Positions 53,101-64,000 of a stretch of 64,000 nt of DNA are shown here, in pieces. The position numbers were made by a program, and so were the translations under genes. The notes below the pieces were generated by a model. It was not told the DNA's origin, ran no database searches, and worked only from the letters and a program-made list of their open reading frames with translations. This DNA comes from Ascidia mentula (lineage: Eukaryota; Chordata; Ascidiacea; Phlebobranchia; Ascidiidae): NCBI GenBank assembly GCA_947561715.1, contig OX387200.1, positions 18,540,501 to 18,604,500 on the forward strand, given 5' to 3'. Each line of letters begins with the position of its first letter. Position 1 is the first letter of the stretch.

Positions 53101-53946
53101 TCCAACAATCTGGTTAGGACATTAATTTTTGCACTGAAGACAAGCGCAATGTAGGATTGGTCTTGTTTTTATTGTCTTGAGCAATCTTGCTTCATGAAAC
53201 TCTACCTCTGCTTGTTGCTGTTATGAAACTGTTTAAAGGTTTACTAAGAACATTTGCTCTTGCGGAAAAGTCCTCTTTTTTAAGTAAATGCATCATGGAC
53301 AATTGGTCATAAATTACTAACGGTTTACGATTTTCTCCATTTAGGTGTCGAACATACTCCACATGCCTTCAATCCCATGCCCAACAGTCGGCGATCTCCT
53401 AAACTCCACGCAATGAATTCGTCAGGACCACAGCAGCAGCAGGGGTTGTCTGTGCGCCAGACCTCTGCCGACCATTCAACTTCAGCGTTTGGTGCCCAAC
53501 CCCAACGTCCCACAGTATCTTCTTCGGCCGACTCGAGCTATGGCGTGGCGCCTTCCTTCTCGTCAGAAACTGGCCAAGGATCTGTTGTACCGACGAGCCA
53601 AAATCCGTACGCCGCCTGCCAGTACTCGCCATACGGCCCAAGTGAGTGTCCTTGATATTTTTTTTCTGCGCTGGACAAAGTCACACATAATAGGCGACTG
53701 CATTTTTGCGTAACATAATTATTTTTTTCTAAATTTACCAACATCGCCAGCCCTTCTTCTGAGAATCGAATCAAATGAAAATCTACAGTTGAAAATCAAA
53801 ATTTTAATAAAAATTACTTTCTCGCAGATTCTAACGATTATGGAAACGCTGACATCGCAGCACTCCGAATGAAATCACGGGAACATAGCACAGCTTTGGG
53901 TCTTATTCCAGTCGGCGGCGTGCCGAGTATACAGCACGCCTACTGA
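41193..53946 (+). CDS. Pax3/7: Pax3/7 paired-box and homeobox transcription factor
   Basis: Ten coding exons: 41193..41238, 43568..43733, 44181..44328, 44427..44526, 48915..49144, 51543..51780, 52043..52302, 52789..53089, 53345..53641, 53828..53946, giving 634 residues. The tiny first exon encodes Met-Met-His-Pro and a Phe-Pro-Leu-Glu just before the paired domain, as in vertebrate Pax3/7, and joins exon 2 in phase 1. The paired domain spans about 16-143. The homeodomain (about 185-244) carries Val-Trp-Phe-Ser-Asn, so Ser at position 50, diagnostic for Pax proteins. An acidic Ser/Glu linker precedes it. Exon 7 encodes poly-Ala tracts. The C-terminus has the paired-tail motif (Arg-Met-Lys-Ser-Arg-Glu-His-Ser at 609-616). 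No octapeptide was found. The factor specifies dorsal neural and neural-plate-border fates in chordates. Exon 5 has a CAGCAG tandem acceptor, so it may start at 48918. Confidence 0.93.
41239..43567. other. Pax3/7 intron 1
   Basis: Begins gtaagac and ends with ttgatag. About 2.3 kb, no coding signal. CpG-rich patches occur near 42340-42400 and 42860-43160. It could hold regulatory sequence. Confidence 0.6.
44527..48914. other. Pax3/7 intron 4 (4.4 kb)
   Basis: Separates the end of the paired domain from the homeobox exon; both junctions are phase 1. I searched it for an octapeptide exon and found none. GC-rich blocks near 44760-45300, 45760-45980 and 46560-46900 keep frames open on both strands at once, which is a composition effect and not coding. 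Confidence 0.6.
49145..51542. other. Pax3/7 intron 5 inside the homeobox
   Basis: About 2.4 kb, splitting the homeodomain between Gln and Val of the Val-Gln-Val-Trp-Phe recognition-helix sequence, a position used by many paired-class homeobox genes. No coding signal inside. Confidence 0.75.
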
Positions 53947-54440
53947 CGTAGCGCCCACTAACGGCTCAACTCGCAGCAAATTTGTTGCCGCGAAGGAGCA
54001 GTAAGAGCAACAGGAGTTACGCCAAGAGTGATGTTTTATATTGCCACATGAGAGCGAAACGTAATGAAAATTCCTATCCCTATTATGTGCTGTCTGATAC
54101 TGCCATGACTATGACTATAGCTGCCTAATATATTGTTTTACAGTAGTACCTATCGCTCGCCAGTCGAATAGCCTCAAACTGCCAAAATTGCAATACAGTT
54201 TGCTGTAGAATTCAATAGAAGCTGTCGTGTTATCCTGTCTGTAATTGTTTTAAGTATGAGCAAAGCGCAACATCTTGGTTTCTCTCGGCTTGTCATCTCA
54301 GCGACTTAATATATTTATTTGCAGTACTTAGTGCGTTGCCTTTTCCGTCCTCACCTTATCTTGCGTACTAGAATCGATTTTTGTGTAGCCGAAACGTGTG
54401 CTGTTCGTTTACCCGTTGTTGCGTGTTTTGTACAGTTGAC

Positions 54441-54446
54441 AATAAA
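54441..54446 (+). terminator. Polyadenylation signal of Pax3/7
   Basis: AATAAA about 495 bases after the stop codon, the first clear signal downstream. Confidence 0.5.
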
Positions 54447-54467
54447 GCTAATGTGTCTGAAACCTCT

Positions 54468-54473
54468 TTTATT
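54468..54473 (-). terminator. Polyadenylation signal of the LRR receptor gene
   Basis: AATAAA on the minus strand about 360 bases past that gene's stop. It lies within 30 bases of the Pax3/7 signal on the other strand, so the two 3' UTRs meet or overlap here. Confidence 0.45.
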
Positions 54474-54830
54474 GGTTAATCATATAGGTTATACCTTGTT
54501 CTAAACCTTCCGAAGTGTCACATTTATGTCTAAAGTATCAGTACAAGCAATATAAGCAACAAGAACACTTTATACAACAGGCTAGTTTTAATAATGCGAG
54601 AATAATATCACAAGCGATAATTCGTTGTGCAACACTACACACAAAACGAGACAGAAACGCAAATACAGCATCAGTCAACAACAGACAATGGCAATAAAAA
54701 CACTATTCTTCCGCTATATCTTATACACTGTACAGCAACGCACCCACAACGCTCAATGCAAAACCTCGTTAAGGTGGCCAGATACGCTTACAACGGAAAT
54801 ACCAAAAATATCCAAACAATTTCATGCTTC

Positions 54831-57800
54831 TCATAGTTTTGTGCGCGCCGATTTTCCACCCTCGTTCAAAACGTCACAACCTTCGTTGACGTGACCGCCG
54901 TCCGGGCGCCCGTGCATCACCATCTGTCGACCGTTGGTTCCGCCCTTTTGTGGGGTGGATTGGGCCCCGAATTCGCCGTTGGAACGCTCGTGAACTGCAC
55001 CGTCGCTAATCTCGCTTACGTTGGCCAGTTGTTCGCGAAGATCTGTCCGTGAGCTGTTGACAAATAAAAAGATTGAGTAAATTTTAAAAGAGGTGACTTA
55101 CATTTCAGTTGCAACTGTAGACATCAGGCACTTTTTATCGGATCCCCAAATATTTTTTGTTTATTCCTTTTAAATACCCTGCAATATTTGTGTGCAAATA
55201 GATTTCAGTAATAAGGTGTGGCAGGTTATAATACAGTTGCTTTTTAGCAGATTTATTGCTCAAAGAATGATGCAGATGAAATTGTCTTATCCTAATCCTG
55301 TACCTCTGTCCTAAAGCTTAAATGTTTCAAACTTTCCCAAAGAACGCAAATATTAAACATAATTTACCGTCTGCACCAAACGTAGAAGATGATGATGGAA
55401 GTAATTAGGACAAAACCGAGGGCGGAACCCAACACTGCGTATACAATCAGCAGGTCGCGCCTGCTTTTGACCGCAATTGAACCCGTGCTATCCATTCTCT
55501 CTTCATCATCGTCGGTTGGTTGCCGGTTTTCTGTTTTTATCTGAATAAATTCAAACTTAGAGGTTGGAATGTGTTGTCCGGTGATCAATGCCGGATCGCA
55601 CCGGAGAGAAACTAAAATTTAGGATGAATGTAATGCAATCCTATATAGGTCCTTTAAAATCTTTTTATGACATGTTTTAATAACAAAGTTATAGGCTTAC
55701 CATGAAGCAATTTTCACGTTCTTGGTTTGTGTGACTCGCGTTGTCGTGGAGGTTAACGGTCATAATGGAAGTACAGACGAAATATTCAGTCCCAGGTGTC
55801 AACCCGTGCAGTTGCGCCTCGCTGAAATAAGGACAATTTTAAATACTTTCTAATTTGTTTGTCATCGGAGCCCATGTCATTCCATTTCTTTTGTATATTG
55901 TTCATCTACGTTTGCGCAAAATACGCATGATTTGATTTCGATTCAATTGTCAAAGGCAATTACACCAAAAATCAAGGGAATAAAATTTATGCAAATAAAA
56001 AATGATTTTGATCAAAAAATTAAAGAAAAAGATCTAAGTAAACTGACAAGATTCATTTTTCAAATAAAACCAATGATAAACATGTATGGGAGGAAAAATG
56101 GCATCATGACATGGTTTCCAAACAGGTTTTCGATGTGAATAAGGTCTGGTCGAACAGACTGCATCTTAACACCAACAATTTTACACACAACATCAAATTA
56201 CTCAAAACACAAAACACCGGTCTTACGTGGATCGTTTTCCGGCCGTCTGCTTTTTGAGTGACCCGCCTCCCACAGGGACATAGGTAACGGAATGAAAAGC
56301 TTCTTCGTAATCTTTAGCGAAAGCTCCAATGTATGGAAGGTTTATCACAGCGCTTGATGACTTTACCTTGCCGATTGTTCCAGGTGCGCAATGCCTAACA
56401 TGGAATTTTGAAAATATAAAAGTGGAAAGTTTTCAGGTAAATATTTTTGTTTCAGCTAAGAGAGAAAATGGACTAAACACATTTTGGTTGAAAATGCGTC
56501 GTAAACTTTATCCATTCAAAAAGTACATAAAATAGAGTTTATGTTTTCATTTGTCATAAATTTTGTTCAAAGATTCCCTTCAAAATGGTTATGTTGTTCA
56601 CAAACCCCCATAGTTTTGATTTTTGGAAAGCCTTTGGACGGAGATACGCAAACTTACTGAAAATCTCCGAGTCGCAGAAAATCGAATCGCTTTCCTTTAA
56701 GTCTCTTCGGACTTTCGCAAATAACTTCGTCTCTATCTTCAGTTTCGACGCGCGCTCTAGCGCCATCTATCCCAAGCGTATACCACTTGGTGTCGCAGTC
56801 GCAACGCCATGGATTTTCCGCCAAGTAAAGTGTTCTGCGGAAGAGAACAGGTCGCTTGTTGACGTTGGGTAAACTTCAATAATGTAAAGCTACTGTGTTA
56901 AATGGTTAACTAATTTCGGGGCATTTGTGACATTTTTACGTTATTACCAATAGCTCTAAACAACTTCACCATTAGTGATTGCTACAGTTACCGAGGTAGG
57001 TTGGTCTTGATCTGTGACAAAAGTTTTTAGAGCTAATAAAAATGATCACAATGCCAAACTAATGCCATCTTATAAAACCATATCAAAGAAGGTAAAGGCA
57101 GATTTAAAATATTTCCTACATCCAAACCAGCCACTTTCACACCAACCTAATTAACACATTTAGTCACCATAGAAGTTACCAAATTTTAAGATCAGCAGCA
57201 AAACGATCACACCATTCTACAAATTCATGTAAAACATTTTTACCGCAGAGCAGGTAGTCGCGGAAATAATGATGTGACGTCAAAATCTTCCAGTTTCATG
57301 TCGTTAAAACGGATTTCCCTCAGATTATTGAGGCCGACCAGTTCGGCAGCACTCACGTCTTTAATCGGGTTTCCATTTAACTTCAAAACCCGTAGCTCGG
57401 GCATATTGCGTACCTGTGATAAACCTTTTCGATTTGTTGGATAGTATAATAGTACGTGAACTGGAAGTGTTAGCATTTATTTGTGATGATTTGGAGGCAA
57501 ATTACAGTTTTCGCAGCTTTTGTTGTTATGGGTTGGTTATCAGTTAATAAGTAGTTTTCATTGCTGGCATATAGATAATGCAGAATCAACTTAATGAAAA
57601 CTGCTAGACTGCAAAGTGACATCGTGTTTTTTGTTGAGTAGAAAATAAACTCAAACAATCATCTTGTATCGAATATGATTCACATTAACAACTCCCTGTA
57701 CGTACTCTCCAAGCCTTTACGTGCCAAACACACGTACCACGTTAAACAAGCCTAAAGTGCTCGAAGTCAAATTAAATGACTGATTCACTCACCGCCGACG

Positions 57801-60800
57801 GAATGGATGTAAGGGAATTTTCCAGCGCCAAATTCAGCACTTTGATTGAATGCGTGGGTCCGAATACGTCAGCTGACAACTCAGTCAAACCCATACTGCG
57901 CAATAAAACCACTTCAATCCCATCTGGCCCCACAAGAGCTCGTTTCGCCAGGTTACCGATGGGGTTGTTGCACAAACCAATTACTCGCAACTGTTTGTTT
58001 GACTTGATGTTGGGTGGAGCCTGAAAACAATGTTTGTTTTTTTACACATAAATGTTATATTTAAATTACCTATTTCATAAAGATCATGCAATATTTTAAA
58101 ACATGTCGACTACTATAACAAAGTCAGAAACGTGATGTAAATAATGGTGACGTCTACCTTTAATTCGTTGAACAATAACCACAACTCTTCCAAGCTTTCC
58201 TGCTCAACAAATGCGTCTGTAGAAATCTTTTCGATCTCGTTCTTGTTGAGTGAGATCCTCCTCAGTTGGGTATTGTGGTGAAAAGTTTCGTCCGTTATTT
58301 CCTTGATGTTATTTCCGTCTGCAGTTATCACTTCCAGTTGCTGAAAACTGGAAATAGCATTGTGTGAAATGAAGCCCCGGGATTCGAACCCAAGTTATCC
58401 TGAGAAAGAATCCCGATCAGTTTTTCATCTTGGTATATTCCAATGCAACAAAAACACTATTAGAAAAATTAGCATACAACAAACTTTGTTTTTGCAGCTA
58501 GATGGTTTTACGTTCCTTTCTTACAGTGGCTATACCAAAAGAGGCATGATGGCATGTTACAAGTACATGATAACGGGGTAATGTTGTGTGTTACCTCGAC
58601 ATGTTTCCGGGATGGAGCTCTCCTATCTCGTTGTGACAGAGAAGTAATTCTTTTAGGTAGGTTGCGTTTGCAAACTGGGGTAACGATGTTATGTTGTTGG
58701 AACGCAGGTTAAGTGTTTCCAGTAACGGAAAACCTACAACAGGTTTCTCACCGTCAAATTCGCAATAATGAATTATCATAAGTTCATCTGTATTTCTGAT
58801 GAGTTTATCTCTATAACTTTTAAATTGAGTTTACTTTGGAAATAAATGAAGACTGAGTTTTAGTTTTAAGATAATAACTATTGATGTAATTAACCAACAT
58901 CTCCCACGTTGGTTCGTGAAGTTTTCCAGGAGGGCCGTGAAGTGTGCTAAAATATTATATCCCATCCGGGGTGAATAAAGTTGCTGACAGTAAGAGCAAG
59001 TTACATAAAAAATCTCACAGTGGTTAACATTTGTAGCAATACTTGTTGTTGGTCCCCGCCAACAAAATTATCATTAAACAAGAGAAATAGAGAATTGCAA
59101 GCTGTGAGAGGTTGAGAACACTGTGCTGTCTGTAATAAAGTAAAAGTACCAGAAAAGTCTTCGGTGTCCAGATTTTCGATGTTGTTGTGCGAAACGTTCA
59201 ACGTCTTCAATACTTGAAGTTTTCCATCAGAGAATTCGGTAATCCCTGATAAGTGGTTGTGTGATAAGTCCAACAACTCCAACGACGCCGGAAAGATTGC
59301 TGGCTTAAACTTTCCCAGGTCGTTGTTTGAAAGCCTCAGCTCGATGAGATTAGGCAACGAGCTGTGGAAAAAAATGGAGTTATCATTTGAGGTAAAAAAT
59401 CTCATTTGCTGTCAGTTGGAGCTAAAATGTACCCAGTGCCAGGTGCATGGTTTCATCGACTCACCACTGATAAGATAATTTAATTTTCTTTCACCGTTGC
59501 TCATAATAAAATGTTCCAAATAAATAATAAACACATCGTCATGCGTAGATAAAGTAGAATGCAGTCTTACCTTGCCAGAAGACTCGCGCTACTAGGAATT
59601 TGATTTTCATTGAGGTTCAGTTTCTTGAGATCTTGGTTGTGTGGAAAGCTAGGAATATATCCCAACCTGTAGAATGTATGTACGAGCGATTTGAGATCAT
59701 AAATTATTTGGATCCAAAACTTTTGCATACAACAACGTTCACATTTTACATGCAAACGTTTTTCTTTAAATTACTTTTAGTTTTGCTATATTTTTTTGCA
59801 TTATTATTATCATAATTTTTACTTTTTTTGTTACTTTACCTGTTTTCAGACAAGTCCAGGCACTCGAGTTTTGTCAGTGGAGAAAATGCCTTTTCCTCGT
59901 TGCTGGATATCTGCGAGTCACTTAAATCCAGTTTAATGAGGTTTGGTACGCCCTCAAATGACTCTGCAAATCGTTAAAATGTGTTTGACGTGTTTAGAAA
60001 AAAATACATAACCAAGACTTCGTACTGGTTGTAGTATTTTACTCGGCATGGGTCTGCATTATAAGCAGGCTACCATTTTATTGCAGGTTTGATGGATATC
60101 TATCCACTATTTACCACTATCTGCACAGCGTACTATTCATTGTAATCAAAAAAAGAAGGTTAATGTTGAAAGACATGTGACATTCTTCGCCTACTGTATG
60201 TTCTTACAGAAAAAAATTGACAACACACACAACTAAAGAAGTTTGGTTTGCATGAACCGTTCTTACTCTCTGATACAAAATCGTGCTACTTGAAGCACTT
60301 TGCCGGGACCAAATATGTTGTTGTTCACTTACCTTTAGGAAGGCTGTCTATTTCATTGTGACTCAAGTCGAGTTCCACCAATTTGGGAAACTGCATTTTT
60401 TCTAATTTTTCTCCTGTGATTTTGTTGTGTCCAATCCACAGTCGCTCAAGACTTTGGGGGAAAACGCCATCTTGAATTTCGGTCAAACCGACGCTGGTCA
60501 TGAATAAATTCCTCAAGTTGACCAGATTTGCAAAATCTCCGGACTTGAAAATCTGGAACATATTTGCTCACTTATTTTAACCAACAATATTAATCATTGT
60601 ATATAGCGAGTAAAAAAGCTTTTAACTATCGTAAATTTCACTAATTTTTTTTTTCGAGAAAACAACCAAACGCTTCTATAAACGCTGCTCTTTTTAGATG
60701 CAACATTGTCACTAAATACGTTCTCGTATAACGAACTCCAATTTTCAGAACAAAAACTTTCAAAATTAAAGAAAAAATAAATTAAATGACAAACAGTTTT

Positions 60801-62082
60801 TCAACCTTGATCGGGTTGAAGCATAAACTGAGACTCTCCAGATTCTCCATTTCCCTGATCACTTCGGGGAGATCGCGTAGAGAGTTCCCGACCAAGTTGA
60901 CAGACGTGAACGAACTCACGTTGGCAGCAAACGCGTCACGAGGTAACTCTGAGAGCTTGTTGCGTTTCAAACTCAGCTTTTCCAGTTGTTGATTGTCTGA
61001 AGAGGTATAGTAATGATTTTCTGATGTGAATCACAATCAGTCAACTACATTGATTTGTCAACAACCGGTGATATTTCAACCGCCGGAGTGAGACAACACT
61101 ATTTTGTCAAACAGATACTTAGAGTCCCTGAAAACTTAAACTCAAGTTTTGAAATTTATAGTTTGATCCGGATTTAAAACGTATAACGCAGCTAACGAAT
61201 ATTATCTGAAACAAAATCGCATTTTTTACATGAATAATTCCATTATTTTGTGAGACATTCGTTTGAACTTGCGACAATTATTTTAAAAAATCGCTTGTTG
61301 TCAAACGAAATATTATTTTTTCTATAGCCTACTGGAAATCTACAAATTTATCAACTGTGTAAAGTGACTGAATGCGGGTATTGCCGAAAAATATCAAAAA
61401 CAAGTCTAAAACTTTAAAGCTTACTTTTTAAAGCGTCATCTTCTATTTCGTCGATTTGGTTCGATGTCAAGCAGAGACTTCGGAGGTTTTTATTATTTGA
61501 AAAATCCGGAAGTTCCGAGATCTTGTTTTTTGATAAAGTGAGTTCCTCCAGCTGTTCCAAGTCTTCGAACACTTCATCCTCTATGAAGTGAATATTGTTG
61601 TCCTCCAAACATATTTTTCGCAGCTTTGGTGAACCCTGAAACATTCCACGTTGTGAAATAAAACACAATTTGAATTCATGGAATAATTTTAATTAAGTGA
61701 AGTTTGAGCGTTGGTTTCACCTTAAAGGCATCGTTCTCAAGAAAATAGATTTTGTTTCCGGACAAAATCAACTCCTCCAAGTTGGGAAGCGATGACAAGG
61801 AACTGGGTTGAATGTTAAGGATGTTGTTATCTATATTTGAAATTAGTTGGTTGGAAACGTCTCAATATTCTAAGTATTATTTTATTCCAATTGTTTACCA
61901 GACAGGTCGAGTTTTTTCAGCCCGACGAATTTTGAGAAGAAACGAGTTGGAATCTCTCTGGCCCAAGGAAGATGACATTTCATTTCTTCGCCTTCTTCCA
62001 TACATTTACATCCCATCGGACAAGCGCGAGACCCAACCCCGGCCACCGCCAGCATCAAAACTATAGACAGAACTACCCTCAT
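54831..62082 (-). CDS. Leucine-rich-repeat, fibronectin-III single-pass receptor
   Basis: Seventeen exons on the minus strand: 61899..62082, 61721..61830, 61425..61635, 60806..60996, 60333..60552, 59840..59963, 59571..59666, 59150..59361, 58595..58733, 58158..58347, 57793..58020, 57244..57413, 56658..56834, 56227..56394, 55701..55821, 55368..55555, 54831..55053; 983 residues. Parts in order: signal peptide (1-19), Cys-rich LRR N-cap, roughly twenty leucine-rich repeats, LRR C-cap with Asn-Pro-Trp-Arg-Cys-Asp-Cys (about 692-755), a fibronectin-III-like domain (to about 845), a transmembrane helix (about 881-907) and a 76-residue tail without a TIR domain. LRR-FN3 receptors work in cell adhesion and axon or synapse formation; the ligand here is unknown. 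Exon 16 may instead start at 55540, as both acceptors keep frame. Confidence 0.85.
58378..58440 (-). mobile_element. tRNA-like SINE fragment in an LRR-gene intron
   Basis: Contains on the minus strand gggttcgaatcccgg (B-box-like) and, further 5', ctgatcgggattc, closely matching the copy at 11419-11480. It lies in intron 9 of the receptor gene. Confidence 0.55.
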
Positions 62083-62861
62083 TCTATAACCTTGGCCTCT
62101 TTTAAAAAATATTGTATCGTTAACACGTTTTGACTACTATTTTCTCTAGTGAGATGCAAACAGGGCAACTTTTTCTACCTGCTTATACAGCATGTTTAAC
62201 TTTTAAGCTGTTATAAAGTATGGGCATGCAGCTACAGCACAACTGTGTACAGTGTAGAGCGCACAAAGCCACTTTGCCACACAGAGTGTGTTGTAAACGT
62301 CGCAAACAACGGCAAATCACGGCCGATTTCCCCAACAACGACCAATTGAGTCCGGGCACTGCTTTTAGGGTCCCCCGCGTTTCGGTCGTCGCCCTCGACG
62401 ATGACACTCCAGGACGCCCCTTAACTTCTGAAGGGCCTGCGTGGTGCCAAGACTGCTACGATACTTTGTAATGGTCCGATTTTAACGCCTGTGTTTTAGA
62501 TTTAAACAAAGCGTGTTCCGATTCGAAGCAAGGCCGCTTTTGAGTGTTGTTTGAAATTTGTAAGGACATAGCGTCGGTATAAAGCCACAGAGCGTCAGAA
62601 ATACGCCAAGATCGGGACCGGAGACTACAACAGGCACTTGTGCGGCTCGTCGCCATTCGCGTGTATGACATATTTTCATTTCAAAGCGGAACGCACTTGA
62701 AAGTGTAGAGAGTGAAAAATATATTTGTTCATGTGTAAAAAATACAAAACATACAAAATGTGAAAGCGGTAAAAAAAATCACGCGATCGTTTGAAACGCA
62801 TTGCGACAATTAACAAAGCGAGTCGGACACCGTCAACCAAGCTGTGACTTTTTACACAACA
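62083..62861. promoter_or_regulatory. 5' region of the LRR receptor gene
   Basis: About 780 bases between the receptor start codon and the 3' end of the next gene, both on the minus strand. It must hold the receptor promoter and the downstream gene's 3' UTR. No other gene is seen; the short frames have no support. Confidence 0.4.
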
Positions 62862-64000
62862 CTAGTTCTTCCTTCCTTCCATGTCGTAAGCAGTGCCAGC
62901 ACCGGAAGTGGATCCGAACGCTCCTCTTTTGCGCTGACCAGAGGCGTCTTTTCCACTTCCCTGACTGCCGCCTGGTGGCGTGCGAGTGCTGGGAGTGGGT
63001 GATTTCTTTTCTCCGCCTGGCGGTGATCGCCTGGTCCCGGCACTTTCCCTTGGCGTTTGTTGGGGAGTTCCACCTGTGGTAGAATACGTTCATGTAAAGT
63101 TGTTTTTTTGTATACAAGATGCAGGTAATATTCTTGTACCAAACAGAGTTGAAAGTAAAAATTAAACCATTGTGTTTTCGTATACTAGGTAAGAAGTTAA
63201 TAAATCTAAGTTCCTTCTTCAGCACTGGTTCCAAGTCTTTGGCGGCAATATGGTTAACCAGCCATTACCCTATCTCTATATATTTTACCTTTATACGTAT
63301 AACCACGTGTACCGACAGCAACATAACAAATGAAAGTGAGTATTGTCAGGATGTACTTGGAGAGACGTGAATAAAAACAACACAAAAAATAAACGACCTT
63401 GGCTGCGCTGGCTGTTCTCACGTTGTCTCCCGCTCTGCGGAGTTTCCACTGCGTTGTTGCCATGGATACTATCATCGTCTGCTCCCACACCAGCATCACT
63501 ACCATCTTCATCAACTCCCGGATGTTGCTGGTTGTACCAGGCGGGTTGAGGTTGGGTGTTGCTCTCTACGGGACGCTCGTCCTCCTCCGAGAGCTCTTCC
63601 ACGTCAGAGGGAGCATCCGGACTGTCGAGAACACGCTCGTCTTCATTGTCTTCTTCACTGTCCTACACAGAGAAATTCAAACTTGTTTATTTTGTGGGCT
63701 TGTATATACAACGACATGCAATGTTGGCACACATCAATCGTACATGAGTGTAGACAATGTGGAAACATGATTAATTTAATTAAAAAGTGCGGTAAGTGAG
63801 GCAACTACACTTAGCCGACAAGTAAAAGCAATCGCTGCAATCGCTTTCTCACAAGAGCCGTCATATAGTACATTATTGCAATAACTACGCCGACATCTGC
63901 ATCACGTTTAAGCAGGTGTATTCAAAGCTATCACAACTCCACCTAATCAGCTCAAAAGACCTACCGCCATTCCGCCGTATCCGCGTCTACTTTCGGTCAC
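62862..64000 (-). CDS. C-terminal exons of a gene with an acidic disordered tail (runs off right edge)
   Basis: Three exons are visible on the minus strand: 63965..64000 (partial), 63398..63662 and 62862..63073, joined in phase 0 and phase 1. The encoded tail of about 170 residues is first strongly acidic (Asp-Ser-Glu-Glu-Asp, Glu-Glu-Asp-Glu-Arg) and then rich in Pro, Gly, Ser, Thr and Lys/Arg, ending Asp-Met-Glu-Gly-Arg-Lys-Asn. This is a disordered C-terminus, and no globular domain is visible, so the family cannot be named. The gene's body lies beyond the window. Confidence 0.7.

Overview
The window is animal nuclear DNA and most likely comes from an ascidian tunicate, Ciona-like. This is inferred from AT-rich intergenic DNA, compact genes with many short GT-AG introns, a single Pax3/7-class gene carrying both paired box and homeobox, and candidate leader-type splice acceptors just upstream of start codons. 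I rebuilt the spliced genes by hand from reading frame, splice sites and family knowledge. Every complete model closes in frame.

Left third (1-18.5 kb): a repeat-rich accessory region. It opens with the gag-side end of a BEL/Pao-like LTR element (minus strand). Two near-identical 441-codon genes for a type II membrane PC-esterase/SGNH-fold protein follow (3429-4991 and 13983-15544, minus strand), with a decayed inverted fragment of the same gene at 2031-2250. The two genes lie in a segmental duplication whose second copy is split by a broken Ty3/gypsy-like element. Between them sits a 4210-bp foldback transposon (6510-10719) with long terminal inverted repeats, an 8-bp target duplication, and arms built of 205-bp tandem units (3 copies on one side, 9 on the other). 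A 49-bp tandem repeat, a small palindromic MITE and tRNA-like SINE copies fill the rest.

Middle (18.5-29.8 kb): a dense block of housekeeping genes. These are the DEAD-box helicase DDX42 (+, 15 exons, one and perhaps two GC-AG introns), a convergent two-exon mitochondrial membrane protein resembling TMEM223, an unrecognised 352-residue coiled-coil protein (+, 9 exons), TIMM10 (-) head-to-head with UFC1 (+), and single-exon COA5 (-). Three of the six are mitochondrial or probably so (TMEM223-like, TIMM10, COA5). The others serve RNA metabolism, ufmylation and an unknown coiled-coil function.

Right part (29.8-64 kb): an 11.4-kb stretch with almost no coding signal leads to Pax3/7 (+, 41193-53946, 10 coding exons, 634 residues). 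Its exons encode a complete paired domain, a Ser50 paired-class homeodomain and the C-terminal paired-tail motif, but I found no octapeptide. Convergent with it is a 17-exon leucine-rich-repeat, fibronectin-III, single-pass receptor (-, 54831-62082, 983 residues) without a TIR domain. The last three exons of a gene with an acidic, disordered C-terminus run off the right edge.
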